This document shows, one piece after another, positions 33,341-45,254 of a stretch of 64,000 bases of DNA. The notes beneath the pieces were generated by a model. That model made no database searches, was not told where the DNA came from, and saw only the letters and a program-made list of their open reading frames with translations. The position numbers were made by a program, and so were the translations under genes. The stretch's first letter is position 1; every line of letters starts with the position of its first letter. Location: NCBI GenBank assembly GCA_047967505.1, contig CM106541.1. One strand, 5' to 3'. The DNA comes from Dipteris shenzhenensis (Eukaryota > Polypodiophyta > Polypodiopsida > Gleicheniales).

Positions 33341-35056
33341 GGTGCCCTACCTGAGCAATTGTTTGCTGGAGGTGATAGTACAGATTCGTGTGTATTCTCT
33401 CCGTATCTGAAGTGCTGTCTCTCTATACATACAAGCACAGAGTTGGCGTTTGAAGCTTTCGTTGTGAGATCACGATATTTTCTTTCTTTTCCTGCGAAGG
33501 GGTTGGCTGTAGCAAGCAATCCTTTTTCTCTGACAAGACAATCAGTGAAAATTGTATTAAGCTCCCAGGTTATGATTAAGATTGAAATTGAGATTCAGAT
33601 TGTGGGTGAGATTGACATTCTGAAGGTAGAGCATTGGGAAGCTGGGGCAGAACTTGTGCCCCTAGTTTGGGAGCGTTTTTTTCGCACTAGAAAGCAACAT
33701 TCTTCTGTGAATATTGATCCGAATTCTGCCACTCTCATCACAATTGCATATTGTTTATTTTCTGTGTGGTGTGAATTCAGGTAGTTTCATTCATCACAAT
33801 TGCATACTAACTATTTTCTCTATGAATCCATAATTTAGCACCTTACACATCAAGTGATCGCCAAGGAATCCTCTATCAGCATCACATGCCTACCACCTCA
33901 AAGCATGAAGGCTTGTAGATTTTGCAGTATGATAAGACTATTGATCGTGATCAATGCTATTTAATGGCCTACAACATGAGTTACTTTTCCTGCCAGACTT
34001 TGCCACAAACTATCCCCTCTCCCTCCCCTTTCCTGTGAAGATGTCAATCTTCCGCCAAACTCTAATGCATATTCAAGCCACTTATCTCACAAAGGAAGTG
34101 GATTGTGTTCCCCAGTGAGGAAGAAAGTAAAGCAGAGGCTATGATATTTATGGTGGATCCAACATAGACTGTGGGAAGACATAACTATACCCAATGGATA
34201 GAGAACATGATGCACTGTGTATTCCAACTGGGGTTATCCAATTACGTTAGGCTCATGCAGAAATATGACAGTGATTCACTAATGAGGAGAGTCAAAATAC
34301 TTTTTTCTTGGGATTGAGTTTAAAACTTCATGTGTGAAGCCAGAGATCTTCTCTGGCCTACGTGGACACCAAGAATTAAAACGCAACGTGACATTTCAGG
34401 GCATGAGCTCTTTCTCCGTATGAAATCTGTTTTCTTGAAGCATTTCTTTGTGAACTTAGAGCCTTACAATTTATGCCCTTGAATAAAAAAAGGGGTCAAC
34501 GTGAGATCCAATTGAATTCCCAGGTATCAAATCCCTATTGTCAAGCCTTGCCCTCGAGAGATTCCAACCTGAAGGGAGGTATCAAATAGAAATGTCAATG
34601 TCTCTCTTACTGAATCCCCATATAATATGGTGGCCAATGAATGAAGTATCTTCAGTGCTGCCAATTTGCAAACGTGGGTGTGAAACTGGCCGAATGTAGT
34701 GCAAAGAGCAGTATATACCATTTGTGATCGTACTGGCATGGATACATGAATACCAAGGGACATGATGAAGACATAAATTTAGGGCAATCATTAATACAGA
34801 TGGACAACCTTCAGAATATGATTTTGAACCAGGAGAGATGGATGTGAAGTTGCTAATGGAAACAAATTACAACGGAAATGACTGCAAATTGCATGCTAAA
34901 ATGCGCTCACCAGACTCCCCACTTGTTCATCTAGAATATCTATAAATTTTGTTCATGTTGACCTTGAAGACCTTTCTTTTCTCTGTTGGTCCCCAAGCCT
35001 TGATAAATTATCTTGTACAATCTCTCGACTTTCTAATTCAAAGCACTTGAATGCAG
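33341..35056. other. unassigned region upstream of the transporter exons
   Basis: No exon of the transporter and no transposon domain could be recognised. A 141-codon open frame at 33359-33784 (plus) has no recognisable motif. Minus-strand frames around 34527-34791 contain a LAALKILHSLATILYG segment vaguely like a copia RNase H lead-in, too weak to call. The region ends in a branch-and-acceptor-like tract before 35057. Confidence 0.35.
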
Positions 35057-36839
35057 GGTTATTATCTTTTATCTCCCTTTTGGTCCTGATGGTACACTTG
35101 CATGTACACAATACAAGTGCAGTTGTGTTGCTTTTGCTATATAACTTGGGGGTAACTATAGCTGATGTCACCATTGATGCTGAAATTACAAAGCAAAGCC
35201 GAGAGAAACCCACACTGGCAGCAGATATTCAGACTCTGTGCTCAGTGAGTGAAGCTATGGGCTCTTTTATGGGTTTCTCCATGAGTGGATTTATCGTGCG
35301 TATTCTAGGGCCAAAGGTCTATTTTCATCTTCTTATGCTCCAGTTTTCAAGAATCCCTTTTGCGTTTTTGGAAATGAATGAACTAGCATGGGCCACTTGC
35401 TACCCCGTATATCTTCTAATGAACAATGCTATGGAATATCTTTGTAAAAGACCTCCCACTTTCTCATAGTAGCTATGGTTGTGGATTGTAAGCTAGTTCT
35501 GGGAAGGCCATAAATGGGTGAACCTCTACTTGTTATAATTGACTTCTCAACAAGATAGTCAGAACAGAAACTAAGCAACTTAGATGCATGGATTGTTTAA
35601 CTTGCATATTTTACATCTAGAGGAATGTTCAACCCTACTCATTTTTTGCATGATTGCCAGCAGAATGCATTGGGCCTGCTGTCCGTAAGTGGCGCGTTCT
35701 TTCTGCTTCTTGGATTTATTCTCCATGAATTGAGACTCTCTAAGCAGTCATTGCAAAGCTACCAGGTATGCGTACAGCTGGTCTCTATTTAACACTTTAA
35801 TTAAATCTACTCCGTGCAAACATCGACAATTAAATAGCATTTCTTTCGAGGAAAATATTGCTGCAACTTTGGGCCCGGCTTGCTGGGGTGACAATACATA
35901 GTTTGAAGGAATGTTGAAAGTATTTTAGTGCTTCTCTCATGGAAAGGATCCACAGGTAAGCAAGAGGTTCAAAAGAACCTGTAAAAATATATGGATGACT
36001 ATCAGTTGTCCTCAAGTGTGGAAGCCTACGTTGTATATGTTCATCTCATGGGCTACTTCACCATCGATTTCGGAAGGAAAGTTCTATTGGTACACAGATC
36101 AAGGACGGGGCTTAGGATTCTCCGAGGTTAGTTTAATCCTGTTCGCTGCCCGTTTGAGGAATGATGATCGTAGGCAAATTATCCAACTTCTTTTTCATAT
36201 CTTGCTTGTGTGCTTGTTGTACAGGAGTTTGTAGGTATGTCTTTCGCTGTAGGTTCTGTCGGAGCGTTCTTGGGGGCAGTGGCGTACCAGAGTGTACTGA
36301 AGAATTGTTCTTTCCGCAAAATTCTGTTTTGGGCTCAACTTCTCGTCTTCTTTGGTGGTATGGTAGACCTGTTTCTGGTACTGCGATGGAACCTGAAACT
36401 GCACGTGCCCGACTCATTGTTCTTTCTATTCGATGAGATCCTCGTTCAATCAGTTGATGGACTTAAATGGCTACCACAGCTGGTTCTCTGTGCGAAGCTG
36501 TGTCCTTCGGGAATTGAGGGAACATTTTTCGCTCTTTTGATGTCCGTAGAGAACCTGGGCCTTCTCAGTGCATCGTGGAGTGGAGCAGTTCTGCAGCATA
36601 GCCTAGGAATTACTCGCGATGACTACCACAATCTGTGGTTGGCAGCTCTCATCAGAAACATGTTGAGACTGCTGCCACTGGGAGTGCTGTTCTTGGTACC
36701 GGATACGGATCCTTCGTTGCAGGTGATTCCACCCGAGCTGCTTGCTTTAGGAGAAGAAGAGGACGATAAAGCGGAGGAACAAGTCGAACTAGTGCAGAAG
36801 GGCTCCACGGAGTCGAGCGAGCAAGAGTTGATGGGATAA
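35057..36839 (+). CDS. folate-biopterin transporter family protein (BT1 family), C-terminal four exons
   Basis: Four exons join in frame: 35057-35316, 35664-35765, 35956-36126 and 36225-36839 (TAA stop), each bounded by AG and GT (donors GTCTAT, GTATGC, GTTAGT). They encode about 382 residues. The family signature LGVTIADVTIDAEI is followed by REKPTLAADIQTLC, then MGFSMSGFIVRILGPK; later come VWKPTLYMF, FYWYTDQ, FAVGSVGAFLGAVAYQ and CPSGIEGTFFALLMSVEN, and an acidic tail. Hydrophobic segments throughout fit a multi-pass membrane protein of the major facilitator type; relatives move folates or pterins, some in plastids, but substrate here is inferred. Relatives have roughly 500 residues, so the N terminus is missing. 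Splice sites and frame are intact, which favours a live gene with distant 5' exons. Confidence 0.88.
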
Positions 36840-37194
36840 ATGCCCAAAAAGAGAAAGGAAACCATATATGATTGTTATTGCGATATACCTGGACTACGAG
36901 CAGGTACCAGCTCCTTGAATTGTCCAGCTGAAGGAGCAAGAGCATCATTTGAAGAAGGGCAAAGAAGGCATCAATTCGAATTGGCCTTGTAATCTCCTCT
37001 TTAGATCCTCGCCACAGACGACTACGATTCATGTAATCCGTGACAGCAGCTTCACTGCTAGTCATCATCTCCCGTAGCTTTAGAGAGTAGGCTATCGAAT
37101 TCTGTCCATTACCGTTGGACTCCCTTAACATCCCCATAACGAGTTCGCAACTTCTTGCAAATTCATCATCTCTCACATTCAAAGAGAAGCCCAC
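36840..37194 (-). CDS. unrecognised minus-strand ORF, convergent with the transporter
   Basis: An open frame begins at 37194 (MGFSLNVRDDEFARSCELV) and runs into the antisense of the transporter's last exon, ending at 36652. Only the part outside that exon is considered. It includes NSIAYSLKLREMMTSSEA and RIDAFFALLQMMLLLLQL, with a hydrophobic run. I recognise no family. It could equally be 3' untranslated sequence of the transporter that happens to be open. Confidence 0.25.
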
Positions 37195-37453
37195 ACATGC
37201 ACATTATGGCTACTTAAAAGGTGAACATACTCGGTCTCACCAAGGAGAACATTTGTGAATGCTTCTGAACACAAAGAGATAAGGGGTCTCGTAACTGAAT
37301 TGAAAACTCAATTGAACTACACATTGTTGCACACAAACGAGAGAGAGACAGAGAGAGAGTTTTTTTACTTCGTAGGAACAATCCCAAGGAGCCAATTCTG
37401 ACTCATCCGAAGTCGATCGTAAAGGATCGAACACAACACACACAACAACACAA

Positions 37454-37488
<35 letters not shown>

Positions 37489-38846
37489 GGACAAAGACCA
37501 AGCAACCAATAGATAAAAACTCCATGCACGAGGAATGAGTCTTACCAACATCTTCCTAGATTATCCAATGCTTAATAGGTGTGCCAATCCAACAAACACC
37601 ACCAATATCGTCAATGAAGAAGCAAGTGGGCCCTTAGGTGAGCTAATGTTCCAATGGGGGCAAAAGAATACAAGATATAGGGTTTGCTTTAGTTTAGAAT
37701 GAGATCTTGATTCAAAGAGGGTGTCCATATGAGCTGTTCTTTCCCATTGATAATTTGAATTGTTGCAGGTGTGAAATGTGATATATTGAAAAATGAGGTT
37801 CATTGTCCAGGAGGTCAAAATCCTCCATGCCCTGTGGATGATAATGTTGCACCCAATGCACCGAATCCCAAGAAACTTAGACTTGCAAAATGCCCCCTAA
37901 ATTCTAGTCTCTTTCGGAGATTTTTCCAAGCCCCAAAACTAACAAAGTAAAAGAGCTTGCGATCCTACGAAAAAGGAGACATTCTCCACACCCTCTATAA
38001 TGTATTCTCTTTCTTAGAATTGTCCAATGTCCAACACACAAGAGTTCACAACCCCAAGGAAAAGGACACACTTGTAGCTCTACAAGTGCACATCTTCTAT
38101 ACCCTATCTTCTTTCTTGGAGTTGGCCAAGCCCTAATGCATACATAGCATAAGAGCTCACAATCCTATAAGGATGACATGTCATTATATTGGCATTGTTG
38201 GTAACTAAATAATTTATACATAAAGTGAAAAAATTAGCTTTAGTGTTAGAGCATATATTGGCAATATGTTTAAACGATTGATAAAAATCAATGCACTATT
38301 CACAGTATATTATGTTTACCACCTCCATTAATAATAACCTTATGCTTATTGCTAGGCATCGATTCACCTTAAATGCCAATGGAACATGGGTTTATGAATA
38401 TGACTACTACTTGTGATCATGTGATTGCATGATCAAGGCCTACAAAACCTTGCTTAATTGTTGTGGAAGAAGCACGAAGTCATCAATTACAAATATTCCT
38501 CATCAAGGAAATACTTTCAACACATGAAGATGGAGTACCTAGCTCAAAACCTTAAAGAGCAAGCCCAAGCCTCATATGGGTGGTTGACTTTCGACTCAAT
38601 CTCAAATTGGGACAACTTTTGAAACTAGTCTAGTTTGGATCTAATGTGGTAGTATAGATTCGATACGCATAGCAAGGCCCTCACTAGAGTAGGGCCTTGT
38701 CAGCCAAAGATTACTCATATCGGGTATGACCCTTGACGTCCCCATGATAGTTGAGCTCTTCTATTGATGCGCTAATATAATAGATCTAGATGCCAATCCA
38801 TTAAGAGATCTCAAGTAGCCCTAGGAATAAGGGCATCACAACCTCA
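37195..38846. other. intergenic, no gene seen
   Basis: A GA microsatellite lies near 37457-37490 and a shorter one near 37338. 37860-38170 has repeated phrases (CACACCCTCTATAATGTATTCTCTTTCTTAGAATTG-like and its second copy near 38095), a loose internal duplication. No domain was recognised on either strand. Confidence 0.4.
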
Positions 38847-39000
38847 CCATGGGGATGGAGGAGAATCCCATCCAAATTGAAATTTCCCTCTCTACTCTTC
38901 TCACTGTGTCCTCTCTACTCTCTACTCTGTCCTCCCCATGGGGATGGAGGAGAATCCCATCCAAATTGAAATTGCTCTCTCTACTCTTCACTCTGTCCTT
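38847..39000 (+). repeat. 89-bp tandem duplication
   Basis: CCATGGGGATGGAGGAGAAT starts at 38847 and again at 38936; the following TCCCATCCAAATTGAAATT and CTCTCTACTCTTC segments repeat too. The two copies are nearly identical, so this is among the younger duplications in the window. Confidence 0.9.
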
Positions 39001-39180
39001 GTTGGCTATTGTCAACCATCAAAATCCTACCCCATAGCAATTATACCCTATGGTTGTATTCGAAATTCATTGGGGGAGGTCAAGGATATGATTAGCAACT
39101 TCCACTACACTATGGATGAGATGTTTAGATCACTAGTGGTGGATGTTAATCTCTTGAAGAAAGTGCACCTTTTGTAAGAT

Positions 39181-39290
39181 ACACATCCCAAATATAAATT
39201 CATATGCATTGCTTGTAATGAGCTAGGCAACTATGCTACTGAATGTCGGAATAAGTTCTATGACTATTGTGGAGAAAGTTGTACAAAGAT
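39181..39290 (+). pseudogene. retrotransposon gag zinc-knuckle remnant
   Basis: The translation reads HPKYKFICIACNELGNYATECR followed by FYDYCGES. CIAC..C fits C-X2-C-X4-H-X4-C with asparagine in place of histidine. No other part of a polyprotein is recognised next to it. Confidence 0.45.
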
Positions 39291-39299
39291 GCTAGGCAA

Positions 39300-40848
39300 G
39301 TTACTAGAGTGATACTTGAATGAAAAAGTTGTACAAAGCAATTAAGATGGAACCTAGTCCTCTCAATCATTGTGCAAGTGATACAATAAGGTGGGGGTTT
39401 CCATTTTTCGAGCGAAAACCACCGAGCGACGAGCGGAGAAAAGGTGGGAGGGGTCAACATATATGGGCTCAAGTCATTTTTAGGGAGCAAAAAATTCCCA
39501 ATTATTTCAAAGAATATGTAACTAAATATGAAATATTGCTGAACAGAGATAGATATAAATATACATTTATATAATTTACATATATAATGTCCAAATGGCC
39601 ACTTATGTTATGACTTTCAAATATCCTTCCTTTTTCTTTCACCATTGGTTGGATCATGAATTTTTGAGCAAATATCCTCTTTACAACTCCTCAAGATGAG
39701 CTAAGAAAAATATATAACATCTTTTTAATAGACCCTCTGAGTGTATTTTGCTAGAAGAATATGGCTTGAAGAGCTTGCCCCAACACTATTCCGCCGGCGG
39801 AATACCCTTGGAGAGCCTACAAAGAATGCATCATAACTTTTGCTCCTTAACTCAGATTGAGGAACTGTAAAAAGGAAAAATATTCAAATTTTCATGATCT
39901 ATGCAATGATAGGCCTAAAATTATAATTTGTATAGGTATAGAAGAGATAAATTAAAAATTTCAAGATGTATATGAGAGTTACAACTTTTTCCTAATTCAT
40001 ATTATGGTAGGAAGGAGTTTAGTAGAGACTACATTTCCTTAAAAGTACCTAGGTTTGAAGAATTGAGAATATTTTAAAAATACCTCCCTTGACTTTCCAT
40101 ATTTGATAATGTATTAGAGATTAATTTATGATCGAGAATAATGGCTTCAATTATGAGATTTTCCATATCCTTTTCCTACCCATCCAAGGAATATGGTATA
40201 CATTGTTACATGAGAGCTTCTCAATACTTCAAATATGGGATTGCTAAAGCTAAGGGAAACCCTTTTAAATCGATTTAATTACCATAATTCTCAAAAGAGA
40301 GTATGGTAGGGAGGGATATATAGGAGTTTCTAAAGTGTTCACTATTTGTTCATATCTAGATGATGTTCTCTAAAATGAGGGTTATAATGATAAATAAGTA
40401 AGTATATGGTTCCATAAATGAGAAATTAAGAAAGAATTATATATTCCTTTGAGAAATATACTAGCATGGTTGATGTCAAACATTATCGCTCAGACTTTTC
40501 TGCTTGTAGGTTTTTGCTCAAAAAATGTGCATATCTTAATAAGGTGGAGGAGAAGATCAAGAATGTCTCATTGACCTTGAATTTGGCCACAATATAGTTC
40601 AAAGCCTATGGACACATCATTAGCACTTGATTAGAATCCTGAGGCATATCTTTTAACCCACTCTGAAGTCAAAAAAGGAAAGTTCAATTAGGTTTTATTT
40701 GATCCTACTCTTGATGTTATACCCATTTTGAATGTAGCAAATTTGCTTAAGGACACATCTAACCCAAAGGCTTCCCCATGATTCCCAAATATCTCTAACA
40801 ATTCAATCTTGAAGACTAGACCCAAAGGGCCATAATGAACGCCAAAAT
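39300..40848. other. AT-rich stretch without recognisable genes
   Basis: No ORF with recognisable content, no LTR and no terminal repeats were found. The base composition is markedly AT-richer than the flanking elements. Confidence 0.4.
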
Positions 40849-41065
40849 CTAGCCATTAGGCTTCAAGTTCAAAATCCAACAAGATTCACATCCATCTTCC
40901 TGATGTAATACAAGATCCGTGGATTGTACTTGCCTTGGACAATAGGGAAATTCAGGTTGTACTCGCGCTTTTGGAGCACACTTGTTCCCACTGCTCAAAG
41001 TTTTAAGAACTACTACAAAGAAACGAAGGATCCCCGGTACAAGAACATAAGAGCCGAAATTTCGG

Positions 41066-41272
41066 CACATCCAGCTTTCCTAGTCTTGATCGACAAATCA
41101 TCTATAGAGTCTAGATCATGAAGACAATCTATCGAGATCCATGCCTAGAATTATACCTCTTAACTTGATTCACATCCAACTTTCCTAGTCTTGATCAACA
41201 AATCATCTATAGAGTCTAGATCGTGAAGACAATCTATCGAGCTCCATGCCTAGAATTATACCTCTTAAACGT
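41066..41272 (-). repeat. 105-bp tandem duplication in gypsy remnant
   Basis: Copies start at 41066 and 41171 (CACATCCAGCTTTCCTAGTC and CACATCCAACTTTCCTAGTC) and share CATCTATAGAGTCTAGATC and CCATGCCTAGAATTATACC. Confidence 0.9.
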
Positions 41273-41750
41273 GAACTCAATGAGAACTCATTGAAGGGCT
41301 CCTCAAGTCATGAGATGAAAAAGGGGACAATCAAGGGCAAGTCTCCTTTGACTCTATTAGGGTCTACTTAATCATAGGATGCCCAAATATTGGTATGAGA
41401 GGAAACTTTACATATTTTCAACCATATAACATTCTAAAGGACTAAGCACAAGTACCAATGTCCATGACCATGCTACAAGACATGATGTTGTCTCTAGACA
41501 TTTGATGACCATTGCGAAGTCTTTTTCAAAACATGAAGGAGAGAGTTGGAGCACTATCCCCCTATGCTTGCTTGAGATCACTTTATTGAGCAAAACTACA
41601 CTTGGAGCAACATCTTAGGGGAGCAATTCGTGGTGCTGGTGGTTGAGGTCCCAGTATTGGCGGGAGTAATGGAATATTTTGAGGCCTAAATTTCCCTTGA
41701 TTGGCTGATGTGGATCCTTGTATTACCAATTGTGCCAAATTTGATGGATT

Positions 41751-41900
41751 GGGCGGTGCAGGCAATTTTAAATGCAGCCTTTGTTGATTCATGGGTTGCT
41801 AAATCACCCTAGGGTAACGACATTGGGCGGTGTAGGCAACGTTAGATGCTGCCTTTGTTGATACATGGGTTGCAAAATCACCCTAGGATAATGACATTGG
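41751..41900 (-). repeat. 74-bp tandem duplication in gypsy gag
   Basis: GGGCGGTGCAGGCAA at 41751 and GGGCGGTGTAGGCAA at 41825 begin two copies that both contain GCCTTTGTTGAT and ATGGGTTGC..AAATCACCCTAGG. Confidence 0.9.
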
Positions 41901-42458
41901 GATGTGTCGTGATTTCCCCAACGAACACAATGGGCACAATAGAGTGCTGGACTAGCTCTAAGACGAGGGCACTCATTAGTGGGATGGTTTCCATTGCATA
42001 CCCCACAGCATACATTATCTCTTTGTGGAAATAGATGGGGGTTGCTAGGAGCATCTTTTAACATATTTTCCTTCCATTGTTGGCCCAAATCATTCAATAG
42101 ATTAGTGGCCACCTCTTCCATGCTTAGTACCTTAGGCATCATGCTTGCATCCCTAGCTACTTCTAAGGTTGAAGCCTTTGCTATTTGGGACATATCAAAG
42201 GCCTGGGGCGCCAACTTGATCCATGTTATGTTCCTACCCTCATCCAAAATCTAGGGTATGGGGGGGACAAGGTTCATATATAATATGCATGTTTAATCCT
42301 AGCGATAAAGTCTCTTAAGGACTTAGTCTGCTTCTTTTGCTTCACCTCATAAAGCTAGTTGATCGAGCTCCACTTGGGGCCACTGGCAGCAAACCCCAGA
42401 ATGAAATATTTATGCAATGCTCATGCAATGTGTTCCAATTTATTTCTCCTTGGTGTTT

Positions 42459-42896
42459 AAGGCTCTAAACCATTGTCCAACCTTGCCATCAAGAGTCAAG
42501 CCAAAAACATTGACCTTGTCTAGATCCCCGATATCACCAAAGGTCTCACAGATTTGTTCAAATCTCTCAACATGGGAGATTGGGTCTCCTCCTACAAACT
42601 TGGTGATTAGTTTGGAGATTGTGACAGGCTTGCTCCTTGCGGGGATGGTATCCCTTCTTGGAAAAGATAGAGGTTTAAGGCTCTAAACCATTGTCCAAGC
42701 TTGCCATCAAGACTCAAGCCAAAAGCATTGACCTTGTCTAGATCCCCGATATCACCAAAGGTCTCACAGATTTGTTCAAATCTCTCAACATGGGAGATTG
42801 GGTCTCCTTCTCCTACAAACTTGGTGATTAGCTTGGAGATTGTGACAGGCTTGCTCCTTGAGGGGATGGTATCCCTTCCTGGAAAAGCTAGAGGTG
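42459..42896 (-). repeat. 218-bp tandem duplication of the gypsy Gag domain
   Basis: AAGGCTCTAAACCATTGTCC starts at 42459 and 42677, and the whole block through GGGGATGGTATCCCTTC is repeated. Each copy encodes the same Gag segment (..ERFEQICETFGDIGDLDKVN..GKLGQWFRAL). Confidence 0.93.
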
Positions 42897-43590
42897 GCGT
42901 TGCAACCCCCCTTCCTAGCACTTTCACTTGGATTCTCATAGCTTCATCCATAAGGATCATTTGCAATATAGGAGGAGGTTGTGGAACAGTGGGCCCTATC
43001 TCATACATTGGTGGTCTTGATGAAGGGTTCCACGGATTTGATGGCACAAGGTTGGGATGGGAGGATCCTGGCCCACTAGGCATTTGCCTTCTGACTTGGG
43101 TCGGGTAAGGCCTAACAGATTGGACTAGATGTCCTCTAAGGAGTGGTATGTTCCCTACAAGCATAGGCCTATAAGGAACAGTTGTTGGGTAGAGAATATC
43201 TCCCATGTTTTGTTGCCAAGGTGGAATCATAGGGGTTTCCAAGGTGGAGGGTCTAAATTGTGGGCCTTTGAGGTGACTCTTATGCACCATTTGTTCAAGC
43301 ATTTGGGACCCTTGTGAGAATCTAGATCCAAATCCATCCCCATAGGACTGTCTATCATCAAAGAGTCAGGACGATAGGGGTTGACTTCCAATTGGTATCA
43401 TGGGACTTGGTGCCCTAAATATTGCTTACGATATTAGTTGTTGGGATGGCATTTGAGGCTCTGTCGTTGCCCTAGTCTGCCCAACAAATGGGTTGACCAT
43501 TTTTGCAGGTGGGTCACTCTACCCAAACCTTCCTATCATGTTTATAAATGAGTATTTGAGATGTTGTGGAAGGAGTAGGTGATTGATGGC

Positions 43591-44763
43591 GTACTTAATT
43601 AGAGTTTGGAGCTATAGATGCTCTACAGTTGGGATTTCCACCCATCTCTCCATCAAAGCTCATTGAATCTTCAGAGCTGGACAACTCAGCTTGGGATCCA
43701 TGCATCGAGTGGGCATTAACTATTGAGGATCTTGACCAAATAGTTGTGGAACTCTGTGTGCATGTGTTAGTCTGCATAGTTGATGCCCCAATTCTAGGTT
43801 GAGTTCGCCTCGATGCGGGGTCACCCCTTGTGGCCGGATAGAGCTAAAGCATCGATCTGGCAAGATAGAGATAAAGCACTGACCCAGGGGATAAAACTAC
43901 AACATCGTCCCACAGGATAGAGCTAAAGCATTGCCCTACGGGACCTTTTGAAGGGAGGGCCAACCCTAATATCTTTCTACCACTCTCTCTTCTCATTCTT
44001 TTACCATCATCTTAGGCCCATCTAGCTCCAAGACAAAATCCTAGCTCCACGGACTTGCCACCATCCATCAAATAATGTTGTTAACTAATTTAGTTAATTT
44101 AACACACACACACACAAGATTACAACTTTGCAAAATCTAGAACAAGTGGTTGAATTGAAACAACATTTGATTATTCATCATAGAATATTTTACATTCATT
44201 CCATGGGGGGTCACTGTATGTAACCCTACATATCGCATGCATTCAAGGACTATTTTTTGGACCCCTTATCTATGAATATTGTACAATTAAAAGAAATCCT
44301 TTTTCCATATAATCATGTAACTTTTTTTCTATGATACCCCTCTAGAAATATATTTTTGTTAAAAATGTTATTTGAAGATGCCCTTCTATTGAGCTCAAGT
44401 CACATTTTTATGACATGATCCCCTTGCAATACATTGAATAGATTTGGGTTCTTTATGGACCATCAGCTCCACATTTGGCTTCCTAAATATGACTTCCAAA
44501 AGGCACATCTCTTAGTCTTTAATGTAATGATACAAACTACTTTTGCAATTCTTGATTCCTTTCTCTTCTCACTCTTGAGCCATTGATTGACAAACATCTA
44601 TCAATTGTTGGAGCATCATGGAAGAGCTCGTATTGTGGCCAAGGTTTGTTCTTCATCAACCAAAAATGACAAAGTTTGAAGATGACGAGATGGTAGAATT
44701 TGAAGATGATGAGATGATAGAGCTTGAAGATGGAAACTCTTATAATGTGCCCAGCATAAGCTG
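43591..44763. other. no gene recognised; short local repeats
   Basis: 43790-43960 contains four loose repeats of GGATAGAGCTAAAGCATCG-type units (near 43838, 43865, 43893, 43918). The rest is AT-rich and without recognisable coding content. 44690-44735 has three GAAGATGA-rich phrases that lead into the array at 44764. Confidence 0.4.
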
Positions 44764-45254
44764 ATCTTTGCCAAGTGAAGATTAAAAAAATGAGAGCAGG
44801 AACTTGATTTTTGCCAAGCAAAGATGATAGATGGTGCAGCCAAAAAACAATTTATTCTTCTACTTAGCTAGGATCTAATCTTTGCCAAAGAGAGATGCAC
44901 TCAAAAAAAAAAATCCTCTCCTGCTTAGGAAAGGTCTAATCTTCACCAAGGAAAGATGAAAAAGGAGCAGTGACAAATAAAAATCAACAGATTATTTGAG
45001 CGACCATCTGATCTTTGCCAAGTGCAGACAATAGAGATAGGGCACAGAACAAAATAAATTTCACTACATTTTAAAGCACAAAGGATTCTTTTTCTCAGTA
45101 GTGAAGATGACAGAGATGGTCACAAAAATGAAAAATAATCATCTTCCACCCAACACAATTTGGTCTTTAGTAAGTGAAGATGACAAAGATGGTCACCTAA
45201 AAGAAGGATTTTGTCTCCTGTCTAGCCAATATCTAGTCTTCAACAAATGAAGAC
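44764..45254. repeat. degenerate ~72-bp tandem array, each unit with a short hairpin
   Basis: Eight copies of a core like ATCTTTGCCAAGTGAAGAT lie at 44764, 44807, 44878, 44939, 45011, 45085, 45163 and 45236; spacings are 43, 71, 61, 72, 74, 78 and 73. The core is an inverted repeat: TCTTTGCCAAGCAAAGA inside copy 2 is arms TCTTTGC and GCAAAGA around CAA, and copy 8 (GTCTTCAACAAATGAAGAC) has perfect 7-base arms. Between cores, AAAAA-rich and CTCCTGCTTAGC-like segments also recur. No coding capacity was found. Confidence 0.75.

Larger units (their letters stand above)
40849..43590 (-). pseudogene. Ty3-gypsy gag, decayed and repeatedly duplicated
   Basis: On the minus strand, 43302-42607 encodes a proline-rich lead-in and the retrotransposon Gag domain: KFVGEGDPISHVERFEQIC, then DLDKVNAFGLSLDGKLGQWF. 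Next, 42247-41804 carries two zinc knuckles, CGVCNGNHPTNEC and CAHCVRWGNHDTSQC. 41792-41583 is the linker to protease; below it only fragments survive. Four local direct duplications interrupt it. No RT is recognisable in this copy, and the LTRs were not located. Confidence 0.75.

Noticed and set aside
34527-34791. Copia RNase H fragment on the minus strand
   Set aside because: Only a loose LAALKILHSLATILYG resemblance; no catalytic or flanking motifs were found.
44764-45254. CRISPR array
   Set aside because: The genome is eukaryotic, the cores are degenerate, and the spacers resemble one another.
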